A stretch of DNA of 64,000 nt from Marinobacter zhanjiangensis (GCF_014651935.1 NZ_BMXV01000003.1:62001-126000); one strand, 5' to 3'. Counted from the stretch's first letter, positions 1 through 8,002 are shown. Notes: generated by a model not told the origin, from the sequence alone. Translations and numbers: made by a program.

Positions 1-584
1 TCTGGCAGCAGATGGTCTGGTGCCGGCGAGGTGTCCTGCAGCTGATCGAGGAGAGAGTTATGTAATGTTTCAGGAGCGCTCGGGTCAGTGGCGCCCAGGG
101 TGGCTCGCATCTGTTCCCGCAGGCGGACCAGTTTCGGCCAGGGGCTCTGCAGCAGGTGGTTGCTGAGCCCGTAGGTGCCCCGGTGCAGGCTCCGCCCGGG
201 GTGGGCGTCGCGGTTGCTGTAGTACCAGCCTTCCCGGTCGCGCAGCTGGATCAGGTTGAAACCGGCGTAAAGGTTGCCGTTGTCAGCAAGGTGTTGCCGC
301 ACCTCCTGTCGGGCCTGTTGCTGAATCATCAGCGGCAGCTTCCCCCGGGTCAGGCGCCCTGGTTCGCCGCTGCCCTCCCGTACATTGGTGACGGCGCTGA
401 TCGTTCCGCCGGGGGACACTGCCAGCCAGGTGCCCCCTGAGCGCTCGTCACGGCCTGCCAGCAGGTTGGCCTCGGGCCACCAGTGCATGGGGGTGGTAGG
501 ACGGTCATGGAATTCGTCACGGTTGGCCGCCAGTACCAGGGGATACTCGCGGTGCTGATCAATGGCAAAAAGAATAAGGCACAT
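1..584 (-). CDS. NRDE family protein (TANGO2-like), 3' part cut by window edge
   Basis: The reading frame starts at ATG 584 on the minus strand and runs off the left edge after 194 complete codons with no stop. The protein opens MCLILFAIDQH and carries the family-defining Asn-Arg-Asp-Glu motif at about residues 21-24, followed by RPTTPMHWWPE and, near residue 48, GRDERSGGTWLAV, both characteristic of the NRDE/TANGO2 family. Cys2 directly after the start is typical of the family and could be an N-terminal nucleophile, but the biochemical role of bacterial members is not established. It is divergent from the TauE-like permease gene across an 86-base gap holding a perfect palindrome. The identification is secure; the function is not. 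Confidence 0.88.
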   Translation of the reverse strand, partial: MCLILFAIDQHREYPLVLAANRDEFHDRPTTPMHWWPEANLLAGRDERSGGTWLAVSPGGTISAVTNVREGSGEPGRLTRGKLPLMIQQQARQEVRQHLADNGNLYAGFNLIQLRDREGWYYSNRDAHPGRSLHRGTYGLSNHLLQSPWPKLVRLREQMRATLGATDPSAPETLHNSLLDQLQDTSPAPDHLLP

Positions 585-626
585 AGTGTTCCGTCTGGTT
601 GCGAGCGCGGGAAATGATCACCTCTG

Positions 627-643
627 GCGTGTATGATACACGC
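627..643. promoter_or_regulatory. 17-bp perfect palindrome between divergent genes, candidate operator
   Basis: Sequence GCGTGTAT-G-ATACACGC: 8-bp arms, perfectly complementary around one central base. It sits between the NRDE gene (start 584, minus) and the TauE-like gene (start 671, plus). It contains TATGAT, which resembles a -10 hexamer, so a bound protein could block transcription. The protein is unknown. About one such palindrome is expected by chance in a window of this size, so position is the main argument. Confidence 0.35.
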
Positions 644-670
644 TTTGATTTTCAACGGACGGCGGTGTTC

Positions 671-1465
671 ATGTCCCTGTTTCTGGTCTTCGGGCTCTAT
701 CTGGCCCTGGGCGCGCTGGCGGGAACCCTGGCGGGCCTGTTTGGTATTGGCGGTGGCCTGGTCATTGTACCGGTGCTCATCTTCAGTTTCGGGCTGCAGG
801 GTATCAGCGCGGATATCACTGCCCATCTGGCGGTAGGTACGTCGCTGGCGACCATTGTGTTCACCTCCATCAGTTCGATCCGCTCCCATCATCTGCAAAA
901 AGCGGTCAGGTGGGAGCTGTTCCGGCCCATGGCGGTGGGTATCGTCGTGGGGGCCGTGCTGGGAGCCTGGACGGCATCCTTGCTGAGCGGGCCGGCACTG
1001 GAACTGATCATCGGATTTTTTGTCATCCTGGTGGGCCTGAAGATGCTGCTGGATGTCAATCCGAAAACCGCCAGGCCGGTTCCCGGTGGTGTCGGGCTGG
1101 TTGGCGCTGGTGGCGTGATCGGTTGGGGTTCAGCCATTTTCGGCATTGGCGGGGGTACCCTGACGGTACCTTTCCTGAGCTGGCGCAGTGTGCAGATGCA
1201 GCAGGCGGTGGCCACCTCCGCCGCTTGTGGCTTGCCTATCGCCATTGCCGGTGCCGCTACCAACTTCTGGACTGGCTGGGGGCATGAGTCGCTCCCGGAC
1301 TACGCGCTGGGCTTTGTCTACCTGCCGGCATTGGTCGGCATCGTCGCAACCAGTGTGATTTTCGCCCGGTTTGGCGCGGTTCTGGCCCACAAACTGGATG
1401 CCAGATTGCTGAAGCGCCTGTTCGCAATTCTGTTGCTGATTGTTGGCATCCGTTTCCTGTTCTGA
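671..1465 (+). CDS. TauE/SafE family sulfite/organic-anion exporter
   Basis: A 264-residue polytopic inner-membrane protein with the two internally related halves of the TauE/SafE family. The first half has GTLAGLFGIGGGLVIVPVL near residues 17-36, and the second half repeats the glycine-rich pattern as GWGSAIFGIGGGTLTVPFL. Members export or import sulfite, sulfoacetate or other small anions; substrate cannot be told from sequence. I chose ATG 671 because the following MSLFLVFGLYLALGALAG begins the first membrane segment; an upstream in-frame TTG at 599 would add a polar, unconserved 24-residue extension. It ends 9 bases before lgt and may be co-transcribed with it. Confidence 0.88.
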   Translation: MSLFLVFGLYLALGALAGTLAGLFGIGGGLVIVPVLIFSFGLQGISADITAHLAVGTSLATIVFTSISSIRSHHLQKAVRWELFRPMAVGIVVGAVLGAWTASLLSGPALELIIGFFVILVGLKMLLDVNPKTARPVPGGVGLVGAGGVIGWGSAIFGIGGGTLTVPFLSWRSVQMQQAVATSAACGLPIAIAGAATNFWTGWGHESLPDYALGFVYLPALVGIVATSVIFARFGAVLAHKLDARLLKRLFAILLLIVGIRFLF

Positions 1466-1474
1466 GGTTTGTCC

Positions 1475-2263
1475 ATGCTGAAACACCCGCAGTTTGATCC
1501 CGTGGCGATTTCCGTCGGTCCCCTGAAAGTCCACTGGTACGGTCTGACCTACCTGGTGGGTTTCGCCGTTGGCTGGTGGCTGGGCAAGGTCCGGGCACGT
1601 AAGGAATGGACACCCCTCAATGAGGAGCAGGTCGGTGACCTGCTGTTCTATATCGCCCTGGGGGTCATCCTCGGTGGCCGTTTCGGTTATGTGGTGTTCT
1701 ACAATTTCGATCAGTTCGCGGCTGACCCGCTGTGGCTGTTACGGGTCTGGGAAGGCGGCATGGCCTTCCATGGTGGTTTGATTGGCGTCATGCTTGCCAT
1801 GTGGTGGTACGGTCGCAAAATTGGTTGCGGTTTCTTCCGCATTGCGGATTTTGTGGCGCCACTGGTACCTGTTGGCCTGGGGGCGGGGCGCATAGGCAAC
1901 TTTATCAATGGCGAGCTGTGGGGGCGGCCAACGGATATGCCCTGGGGCATGGTGTTTCCCCAGGCGCCGGACATGCTGGCCCGGCATCCGTCCCAGATCT
2001 ACCAGTTTGCGCTTGAGGGTGTGGCGTTGTTTGCCATCCTCTGGTTATTCTCCTCGAAGCCGCGTCCGACCATGGCGGTTTCCGGGTTATTCCTTATCCT
2101 GTACGGCTGTTTCAGGGTCATCGTGGAGTTTTTCCGTCAGCCGGACCCGCAGCTGGGTTATCTGGCATTCGACTGGCTGACCATGGGCCAGCTGCTGTCG
2201 TTGCCGATGATTCTCGCCGGCGTCCTGCTGATGGTGTTTGCATACAGAGGCGTGAAGTCATGA
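1475..2263 (+). CDS. lgt: Prolipoprotein diacylglyceryl transferase
   Basis: Lgt transfers a diacylglyceryl group from phosphatidylglycerol to the lipobox cysteine of prolipoproteins in the inner membrane, the first step of lipoprotein maturation. The 262-residue protein has the family's membrane segments, the motif [12 protein letters not shown] near residue 90 and the Lgt signature [17 protein letters not shown] near residue 140, whose arginine and asparagine are essential in E. coli. ATG 1475 is preceded by GAGG about seven bases upstream; a TTG two codons earlier is less likely. The stop overlaps the thyA start (ATGA), the classical lgt-thyA coupling. A lipoprotein substrate, RlpA, is encoded later in the window. 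Confidence 0.97.
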   Translation: MLKHPQFDPVAISVGPLKVHWYGLTYLVGFAVGWWLGKVRARKEWTPLNEEQVGDLLFYIALGVILGGRFGYVVFYNFDQFAADPLWLLRVWEGGMAFHGGLIGVMLAMWWYGRKIGCGFFRIADFVAPLVPVGLGAGRIGNFINGELWGRPTDMPWGMVFPQAPDMLARHPSQIYQFALEGVALFAILWLFSSKPRPTMAVSGLFLILYGCFRVIVEFFRQPDPQLGYLAFDWLTMGQLLSLPMILAGVLLMVFAYRGVKS

Positions 2264-3099
2264 AAGCCTATCTTGATCTGATGAACGATGTGGTCGCCAC
2301 CGGCACCGACAAGGGCGACCGCACCGGCGTGGGCACCCGCTCCGTGTTCGGCCGCCAGTTGCGGTTCGACCTGCAGCAGGGCTTTCCGTTGCTGACCACC
2401 AAGAAGGTGCACCTGCGCAGCATTATCTATGAGTTGCTGTGGTTCCTGCAGGGTTCCACGGACAACAACTGGCTGAAGGAGCGCAAGGTCAATATCTGGA
2501 ACGAGTGGGCCCTGGATAATGGTGACCTGGGTCCCATCTATGGCAAGCAGTGGCGCAGCTGGCAGTGTCCGGATGGCCGGGTAGTGGACCAGATCAGTGA
2601 CGTGATCGAGCAGATTCGCACCAAGCCCAATTCCCGGCGCCACATCGTGACCGCCTGGAACCCGGCGGAGTTGCCGGATGAGTCCATGGGCCCCCAGGAC
2701 AATGCCCGTGAGGGTCGTATGGCGCTGGCGCCGTGTCACTGTCTGTTCCAGTTCTATGTGGCGGACGGGCGCTTGTCCTGTCAGCTGTATCAGCGCAGTG
2801 CGGATCTGTTTCTGGGGGTGCCGTTCAATATTGCCTCCTACAGTCTGCTGACCCATATGATTGCGCAGCAGTGCGATCTGGAGGTAGGTGAGTTCGTGCA
2901 TACCTTTGGTGACTGTCACCTGTACCAGAACCATCTGACCGATGACATTGTCTTCGAGCAGCTCAAGCGTGAGCCCGGGCTGTTGCCGACATTGCGGATT
3001 CTGCGCAAGCCGGATTCCATATTCGAGTACGAGTATGAGGATTTCGAAGTTGAGGGGTATGAGCCTCAGGGTGTGATCAAGGCGCCCATTGCGATCTGA
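2260..3099 (+). CDS. thyA: Thymidylate synthase with a 15-residue insertion
   Basis: ThyA methylates dUMP to dTMP with 5,10-methylenetetrahydrofolate. The 279-residue protein is collinear with the 264-residue E. coli enzyme: [14 protein letters not shown], the arginine pair in NSRRHIV, catalytic Cys in MALAPCHC, the [16 protein letters not shown] nucleotide-binding stretch and the C-terminal KAPIAI are all present. The extra length is a single hydrophilic insertion, [15 protein letters not shown], directly before the catalytic MALAPCH motif. It overlaps lgt by four bases and lies upstream of folA, which regenerates tetrahydrofolate from the dihydrofolate ThyA produces. A 389-base gap with two inverted structured repeats separates thyA from folA. 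Confidence 0.97.
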   Translation: MKAYLDLMNDVVATGTDKGDRTGVGTRSVFGRQLRFDLQQGFPLLTTKKVHLRSIIYELLWFLQGSTDNNWLKERKVNIWNEWALDNGDLGPIYGKQWRSWQCPDGRVVDQISDVIEQIRTKPNSRRHIVTAWNPAELPDESMGPQDNAREGRMALAPCHCLFQFYVADGRLSCQLYQRSADLFLGVPFNIASYSLLTHMIAQQCDLEVGEFVHTFGDCHLYQNHLTDDIVFEQLKREPGLLPTLRILRKPDSIFEYEYEDFEVEGYEPQGVIKAPIAI

Positions 3100-3135
3100 C
3101 ACCTCTTGGAGCGCCTGACCGAGACTTGGGTGCAT

Positions 3136-3252
3136 GCGGACGGGTAACTGGTGACCCTTTCCGAAACACGCCGTGAATACGTCCATGTAGGCTCTTCGAA
3201 AACGTCCCTGTTTTCGAAGGTATTCGGAAAGGGTCCCCAGTCACCCGTACGC
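3136..3252. repeat. Structured intergenic repeat, copy 1 (inverted relative to copy 2)
   Basis: A 117-base element whose outer arms, 3136-3165 and 3223-3252, are complementary at 27 of 30 positions. Between them lies a core (3167-3220) that ends in a perfect 10-bp hairpin, CTTCGAAAAC / GTTTTCGAAG with loop GTCCCT. The core is the reverse complement of the core of copy 2 at 49 of 54 positions. The arms of the two copies are different sequences. This looks like a dispersed, palindrome-bounded intergenic repeat of the REP/MITE type. It encodes nothing. Confidence 0.85.
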
Positions 3253-3345
3253 CCAGAATAATGAGTTCGGCAGCGTCAATGGTGAATCCCTCAAAGGACT
3301 GAGCTCCAATCTTTCAGGCCTGCTGAAAAGTTCGAGGGGCTGATG

Positions 3346-3439
3346 CCGGGTAGGCTTTTCCGGAACCTTCGAAAACAGGGACGTTTTCGAAGAGCCTCCA
3401 GGGATGGATTGACGGCGTGTTCCGGAAAAGCCTACCCGG
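3346..3439. repeat. Structured intergenic repeat, copy 2
   Basis: A 94-base element with perfectly complementary 20-base arms (3346-3365 and 3420-3439) around a 54-base core (3366-3419) that is the inverted counterpart of the core of copy 1 (49 of 54 identical). The core again contains the perfect hairpin CTTCGAAAAC/GTTTTCGAAG. Because the copies are inverted and about 93 bases apart, a transcript through the gap could form either two local hairpins or one long stem pairing the two cores. Together the two copies fill most of the thyA-folA gap; the remaining bases show no other feature. Confidence 0.85.
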
Positions 3440-3488
3440 TAGCAGTCCCTGCCACCAAGTTACCGGACAGCACCAAGGATTTTTAGTC

Positions 3489-3992
3489 ATGCGAAAAGCG
3501 CTCATAGTAGCCATGTCCCGCAACAGGGTCATAGGCCGCAACAACAAGCTCCCGTGGTATCTCCCGGGGGATCTGAAGTATTTCAAACAGGCTACCATGG
3601 GCAAGCCCATCATCATGGGTCGCAAGACCTGGGAGTCAATTGGCAAAGCCCTGCCGGGGCGCCTCAATATCGTGGTGTCTTCAAAAGAGCTTGATTTGCC
3701 ACCAGGTGTGGCGCGAGTCGGGACTCTGGAAGAGGCGTTCAGAAAGGCCGAAGCCCAGGCGATGCTGGATGGTGTTGACGAGGTGATGGTGATCGGGGGA
3801 GGTCAGATCTACGAGGCTGTGCTGCCAGAAATTGACCGTATCTACATTACCCAGGTCCATGCCGATATCGAGGGCGATGCCTTCTTCCCGGAAGTGGACC
3901 TGGAGCAATGGGATGAAATCGGACGGGAGGATTTCTCCGCGTCCGACAACAATCCTTACGACTACAGCTTTGTGGTCTACCAGCGACCCTAG
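3489..3992 (+). CDS. folA: Dihydrofolate reductase
   Basis: FolA reduces dihydrofolate to tetrahydrofolate with NADPH. The 167-residue protein has the standard order of motifs: IVAMSRNRVIG at the N terminus, LPWYLPGDLKYFKQ with the active-site aspartate, IIMGRKTWESIG and, near residue 98, VIGGGQIYEAVLP, the glycine-rich NADPH loop. Start ATG 3489 gives the family N terminus MRKALIVAM; a frame extension upstream would run into the structured repeat. Its stop codon TAG shares the tetranucleotide CTAG (3989-3992) with the stop of the convergent helicase gene, so the two genes overlap by four bases with no room for a terminator between them. Confidence 0.97.
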   Translation: MRKALIVAMSRNRVIGRNNKLPWYLPGDLKYFKQATMGKPIIMGRKTWESIGKALPGRLNIVVSSKELDLPPGVARVGTLEEAFRKAEAQAMLDGVDEVMVIGGGQIYEAVLPEIDRIYITQVHADIEGDAFFPEVDLEQWDEIGREDFSASDNNPYDYSFVVYQRP

Positions 3993-5488
3993 CGCTTGCC
4001 GGCGGGCTTGAAGCCGCCATCACGCTTGCCGCCCGGTTTGCCACCGGGCTTGTTGCCGCGATAGCCGCCTGGCTTGCCACCGGGTCCACCCTTGCGGAAA
4101 TTGCCGCGCTTGCCGCCCGGGCCACCCTTGCCCTTGGGCGCGTTGGCCGAAGGAACCGGCAAAGCCGACGGTGTTTCCAGCGGCAGAGTGCCGGGCTGGG
4201 CAGATTCCATCCAGCAGGCCAGGGCGCCGGCCAGCATGGCCATGTCGATATCATTGCGTTCCGCAATATCGTCCAGCAGGCCCATGGCCTTGGCCACCTT
4301 GCCGTCTTCGGTGAAGCCCAGCAGCTGGCTCTCGAACTGTTCCTGGCGCAGCTTTTGCAGGGCCGCCGGTGTCGGCAGCTCGTAGGATTCCATGGGCGAG
4401 TTGGTGGCCCGCTCCAGCGTTTTCAGCCAGCTGCGTTCCCGCGGGGTGACCAGCAGAATCGCCTTGCCGCTGCGGCCAGCGCGGCCAGTACGACCAACCC
4501 GATGGATATAGGCTTCGCTGTCATAGGGTACGTCATAGTTGATGACATGACTGACCCTGGACACGTCCAGGCCCCTTGCTGCCACGTCGGTGGCGACGAT
4601 GATATCTTTCTTGCCCCGCTTGAGGTCTTCCACAGTCTGTTCACGCTGGCGCTGGTTCAGGTCGCCGTTCAGGGGCGCCACGGAATGGCCACGAGCTGCC
4701 AGCTTTTCCGACAACATGGTGGTTTCCGCCTTCGTGCGTACGAAAATGATCGCCGCGTCGATGGGCTCGACTTCCAGGATGCGGGTCAGGGCATCCAGTT
4801 TGCGATCGCCGAAGGTGGGCAACACGTACTGTGAAATGCGCTCCACGGTACGGGTTTCACTCTCGATCTTCACTTGCGTGGCGTCGCTCAGGTAGGTGTT
4901 GGCAACCCTGGCGATGGCCGGCGGCATGGTGGCGGAGAAAAGCGCCCGCTGACAGCTGTCCGGAGTGGCTGCAAGGATGGATTCGACGTCGTCGATAAAG
5001 CCCATGCGCAGCATTTCGTCGGCTTCATCCAGCACCAGCGCCTTGATGTTGTCCAGCTTCAGTCTGCCACGACGCAGGTGGTCCAGCAGGCGACCGGGGG
5101 TGCCCACAATCACCTGTGCGCCCCGTTGGAGGGCCTTCAGCTGCGGGGCGAAGTCGGCGCCACCGTAGATCGGCAACACATGCAGCTGTTTGAAACCGCT
5201 GGCGTAGGTGGTGAAGGCTTCGGCGACCTGGATGGCCAGCTCACGAGTCGGGGTCAGCACCAGAATCTGGGGCGACAGGTCGTCGGCATCGATGCGGCTA
5301 AGCAGCGGCATCGCAAAAGCGGCTGTCTTGCCGGTGCCCGTCTGGGCAACGCCCAGCAGATGGTGGCCTTCCAGCAGCGCCGGGATGGCCTGGGCCTGGA
5401 TCGGGGTCGGGATTTCATAGCCAACGGTACGGACAGCTTCAAGCACGGCCGGGCTGAGGCCGAGTTCAGCAAAGGTTTTTTCAGACAT
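3989..5488 (-). CDS. DEAD-box ATP-dependent RNA helicase with Gly/Lys-rich tail
   Basis: A 499-residue DEAD-box helicase that unwinds or remodels RNA duplexes using ATP. Visible motifs: Q motif region FAELGLSPAV...PTPIQ, motif I AQTGTGKT (48-55), Ia PTREL (80-84), Ib TPGR (130-133), II DEAD (154-157), III SAT (185-187), V TDVAARGLD and VI HRVGRTGRAGR. After the helicase core and a Pro/Ala linker, the last roughly 50 residues are a repetitive GGK/GGR basic tail expected to bind RNA. It lacks the long DeaD/CsdA RNA-binding domain and is closest in layout to RhlE/SrmB-type proteins. A leader of about 210 bases may precede the start, as in many cold-regulated helicase mRNAs. Confidence 0.93.
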   Translation of the reverse strand: MSEKTFAELGLSPAVLEAVRTVGYEIPTPIQAQAIPALLEGHHLLGVAQTGTGKTAAFAMPLLSRIDADDLSPQILVLTPTRELAIQVAEAFTTYASGFKQLHVLPIYGGADFAPQLKALQRGAQVIVGTPGRLLDHLRRGRLKLDNIKALVLDEADEMLRMGFIDDVESILAATPDSCQRALFSATMPPAIARVANTYLSDATQVKIESETRTVERISQYVLPTFGDRKLDALTRILEVEPIDAAIIFVRTKAETTMLSEKLAARGHSVAPLNGDLNQRQREQTVEDLKRGKKDIIVATDVAARGLDVSRVSHVINYDVPYDSEAYIHRVGRTGRAGRSGKAILLVTPRERSWLKTLERATNSPMESYELPTPAALQKLRQEQFESQLLGFTEDGKVAKAMGLLDDIAERNDIDMAMLAGALACWMESAQPGTLPLETPSALPVPSANAPKGKGGPGGKRGNFRKGGPGGKPGGYRGNKPGGKPGGKRDGGFKPAGKR

Positions 5489-5848
5489 TCAATTACCTGG
5501 TATTCGGGGTGAGGGAGCCAAAATCTGGGGTCCGGCGCTTGTCTGCCGCCGATGAAAAAGAGTGCGAGGCTCCTGAAGCTACCGGCTGAGCGCGTCGGGG
5601 TAGCATCACCCCATAAACCCGGCTGGTATCGTCACGGACCAGCCGCTTCTGTTGAAGGGTATCCGTGGATCTGGTCACTGTCCTGACAATGACGCGGCGA
5701 AGTATACCGTTTTCGGCGCGACTTTTATAGCACAGACGTGGGGTCCGCTGTAGGTAATTGCCGGCGCGGCTTGTGTCCGGATCTGCTTTGGGGCAGTCTT
5801 TCCGGTCTATATAGTACGCATCCTTATCAATGAGCCGGAGTTTACATC
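5489..5848. other. 360-base gap with divergent promoters; possible long helicase leader
   Basis: This gap separates the minus-strand helicase gene from the plus-strand thioesterase gene. On the minus strand a TATACT hexamer at 5701-5706 is the best -10 candidate for the helicase and would give a leader of about 210 bases. On the plus strand TATAGT at 5810-5815 is a -10 candidate for the thioesterase gene; neither has a good -35. A 61-codon GTG frame ending four bases before the helicase start is not convincing as a gene. Confidence 0.35.
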
Positions 5849-6634
5849 ATGACCTTTGAAGATATTCTCGCGTCTGCTTCCCGCAACGAAGTGATCATTC
5901 CCGACAAGTGGGCTCAGGGCCGTGCGACCTTTGGTGGCCTGACCGGCGCCCTGGCCTGCGAGCGGATGCAGTCGGTGGTTAGCCCCGGGCGCCCCATGCG
6001 GGCCATGCAGGTATCCTTTGTGGGCCCCGTTGAACCGGGCACTCCGGTCACTCTGGAAACGGAGCTGCTGCGAGAGGGCAAGGCGGTGAGTCAGGCCATG
6101 GTGAGAATGGTGCAAGGTGGCACGACCAGGCTGGTCGCACTGGCCAGTTTTGGGAGCGGTCGTGAATCGGCGGTGTCGGTCGCACCGCTGCCGGCACCCA
6201 GCGCCCCCGCGCCGGAAGATTGCGAGCCTACACCTTTTATAGAAGGGGTCATGCCCAGCTTTGCCGAATTCATCGAGATGCGCTGGTGCTTCGGAAGCCG
6301 GCCGTTCAGCGGCGAGACTCATCGTGATATGGGAGGCTGGATGCAGTTCCGCGAGGCGCCATCCGGACTGGGTGATCCCGGCATTGTTGCACTGATCGAC
6401 GCCTGGCCTCCGGTGATGCTGTCACACCTGAAATCTTTTGCGCCGAACAGCTCGCTGACCTGGTCGGTAGAGCTCATGGACCCCCGCCCGGAGGTGAAAC
6501 CGCACGACTGGTTGTTATACCGGGCAGAAATCGATCGGGCTGCCGATGGCTACGGCAACACCCATGCCGGAATCTGGAACCGGGCGGGCGAACTGCTGGC
6601 CATCAGCCGACAGACAGTAACCATATTCGGCTAA
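5849..6634 (+). CDS. Acyl-CoA thioesterase, double hotdog (TesB-like/4HBT_3)
   Basis: A 261-residue protein with the double-hotdog arrangement of TesB-type acyl-CoA thioesterases, which release free fatty acid and CoA. The N-terminal hotdog has WAQGRATFGGLTGALACERM (about 24-43), where the FGG turn starts the hotdog helix, and MRAMQVSFVGPVEPG. The second hotdog has GGWMQFRE near 165-172 and ALIDAWPPVM near residue 185, with the conserved aspartate of the family, then SLTWSVELMD. The spacing before ATG is short and the gene appears to stand alone, convergent with the dehalogenase-like gene. Its substrate cannot be told from sequence. Confidence 0.85.
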   Translation: MTFEDILASASRNEVIIPDKWAQGRATFGGLTGALACERMQSVVSPGRPMRAMQVSFVGPVEPGTPVTLETELLREGKAVSQAMVRMVQGGTTRLVALASFGSGRESAVSVAPLPAPSAPAPEDCEPTPFIEGVMPSFAEFIEMRWCFGSRPFSGETHRDMGGWMQFREAPSGLGDPGIVALIDAWPPVMLSHLKSFAPNSSLTWSVELMDPRPEVKPHDWLLYRAEIDRAADGYGNTHAGIWNRAGELLAISRQTVTIFG

Positions 6635-6651
6635 ATGACCGGGATCGTCAC

Positions 6652-7548
6652 TCAGGCCGCCAGGGTTGGGCGGCAGGCATCAACGATGACGCGGGCAAAG
6701 CTGTCGGATGCATCCTCCTGCAGGAAATGCCCCCCGGAAAGAGTGGTGTGGGGCTGGCCCAGTGCCCCGGGAATCCGGCGTTGCAGAGGGCGGTGAGCGC
6801 CCCTGGTACCGGTGTCCGAATCGCTGAAACAGGTAATGAACGGTTTTTGCCAGCTCTCCAGGAAATTCCACAGACGCTGACGGTTCAGGTCCCGGGGGTG
6901 CTGGCGCAGGGCGCCGGCAAAGGAGCGGGCACCGGCCTTGTAGCGGTCATCCGGGAAAGGTGCGTCATAGGCGGCAAGCTCGGACTTGGCCAGCGGCCGG
7001 GTGGTGCCCAGCTGGATCAGCTGTGGCACCGGAAACCAGGGGCTGTAGCGGGCGAACATCTGCCACAACCCGGATACCGGGGCGTCATCCTCATGGGCCC
7101 AGGGAATGACAGCGTTGGCGGCGATAATGCGGCTGAACCGGTCCGGCTGGCGCATGACCAGTGCCAGGGCCAGCAATGAGCTGCGGTTCTGGCAGACCAG
7201 GGTGACGTCATGCAGGTCAAGCGACAGCAGCCACTGCTCCAGCCAGTCCAGGTGCTTCTCGAAGGAGTAGTCCTGCTGGCTATCCGGCTTGTCGGATTTG
7301 CCGAAGCCGATCAGGTCCGGGGCCAGCGCCCGCAGCCCCGCGTCGGCCACTAACGGCATCATGTGCCGGTAAAGGTACGACCAGCCGTGCTCCCCATGCA
7401 GCATCACCACCGGGGCGGCTTGCGCCGGACCGTGGTCCACGTAGTGAAGGCGTAACGACGAGTCTGTGCCGACATCCGTGAAGTGGGCTGGATAAGGGAA
7501 GTCCGGCAGATCCCGGAAGCGGGATTCGTCGGTTCTCAGAATACGCAT
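6652..7548 (-). CDS. Haloalkane dehalogenase-like alpha/beta hydrolase lacking the nucleophile
   Basis: The 298-residue protein aligns end to end with haloalkane dehalogenases of the DhlA type: MRILRTDESRFRDLPDFPYP at the N terminus, HGEHGWSYLYR (51-61, usually HGEPTWSYLYR), APDLIGFGKSDKP, and GGHFLQED with the catalytic-type histidine at 274. The nucleophile elbow is not conserved. Where active enzymes have VCQDWGG, this protein has VCQNRSS (Asn121, Arg122), so the attacking aspartate and the adjacent halide-binding tryptophan are both replaced and the two glycines of the turn are serines. Dehalogenation by the known mechanism should be impossible. I chose ATG 7548, which gives the family N terminus, over an upstream TTG at 7575. 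Confidence 0.8.
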   Translation of the reverse strand: MRILRTDESRFRDLPDFPYPAHFTDVGTDSSLRLHYVDHGPAQAAPVVMLHGEHGWSYLYRHMMPLVADAGLRALAPDLIGFGKSDKPDSQQDYSFEKHLDWLEQWLLSLDLHDVTLVCQNRSSLLALALVMRQPDRFSRIIAANAVIPWAHEDDAPVSGLWQMFARYSPWFPVPQLIQLGTTRPLAKSELAAYDAPFPDDRYKAGARSFAGALRQHPRDLNRQRLWNFLESWQKPFITCFSDSDTGTRGAHRPLQRRIPGALGQPHTTLSGGHFLQEDASDSFARVIVDACRPTLAA

Positions 7549-7593
7549 ACCATCGACTGCTCTGGCTGATTGCAAGCGTGTACCCGCATGCTC

Positions 7594-7667
7594 CGTCTGG
7601 TTAATGCACCCGGGCTGATTGCCGAAGACCCGTCCGCGGTCTGCCCGCTGGGTAAATTAACCAGACG
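7594..7667. repeat. Stem-loop element A with GTCTGGTTAAT-type ends
   Basis: A 74-base intergenic element with perfect 12-bp terminal inverted repeats, CGTCTGGTTAAT (7594-7605) and ATTAACCAGACG (7656-7667). Inside are ACCC/GGGT and a small hairpin AGACC/GGTCT. It lies 45 bases upstream of the dehalogenase-like gene. Two further elements of similar size and end sequence occur at 8569-8641 and 34574-34636. Confidence 0.6.
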
Positions 7668-7750
7668 AAACACAGGATCGAAAGGAACAGCTTAGAGCAG
7701 ATGGAGGTTTGTTGTGTGTGCTTTCGGTAACAGAGCGTTATCGAATTGAA

Positions 7751-8002
7751 TCAGACTGCGACCCGGTTCTCGCAGCGCTGCTGCTCTGCGCCTTTCATGG
7801 CGTCATCACAGCAGTTGACCGCACCACAGTCATCAGCGGAACACAGTCCGATGGTGTTGCATGGCAGGTCGTAACGGTTCTCCCCCTCGTTGGCAAAGAT
7901 CCGCTTTGGCGACAGAATCGACTGGCAGTGGCCGCAGAGCAACGTTGGAACGGTGCTGCGTTCCGCCAGTCTGGCGACATAAAAGTCATGATATTCACTC
8001 AT
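7751..8002 (-). CDS. Small cysteine-rich hypothetical protein
   Basis: An 83-residue protein beginning MSEYHDFYVARLAER. It contains eight cysteines: CGHC at 23-26, Cys48, Cys54, Cys59, the adjacent pair Cys64-Cys65, and Cys77. A CxxC pair followed by further spaced cysteines suggests zinc binding, as in zinc-ribbon-like proteins. I do not recognise a named family. The start is supported by a strong AAGGAG ribosome site ending about seven bases before ATG; an upstream extension to 8098 has no such site. Upstream, TGTGACCA is repeated directly at 8040-8047 and 8052-8059. There is no close operon partner. Confidence 0.6.
   Translation of the reverse strand: MSEYHDFYVARLAERSTVPTLLCGHCQSILSPKRIFANEGENRYDLPCNTIGLCSADDCGAVNCCDDAMKGAEQQRCENRVAV

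Noticed and set aside
5493-5678. A 61-codon GTG frame ending four bases before the helicase start
   Set aside because: Its position hints at a leader peptide, but composition is not protein-like, the AGGA is too close to GTG, and there is no conservation evidence.
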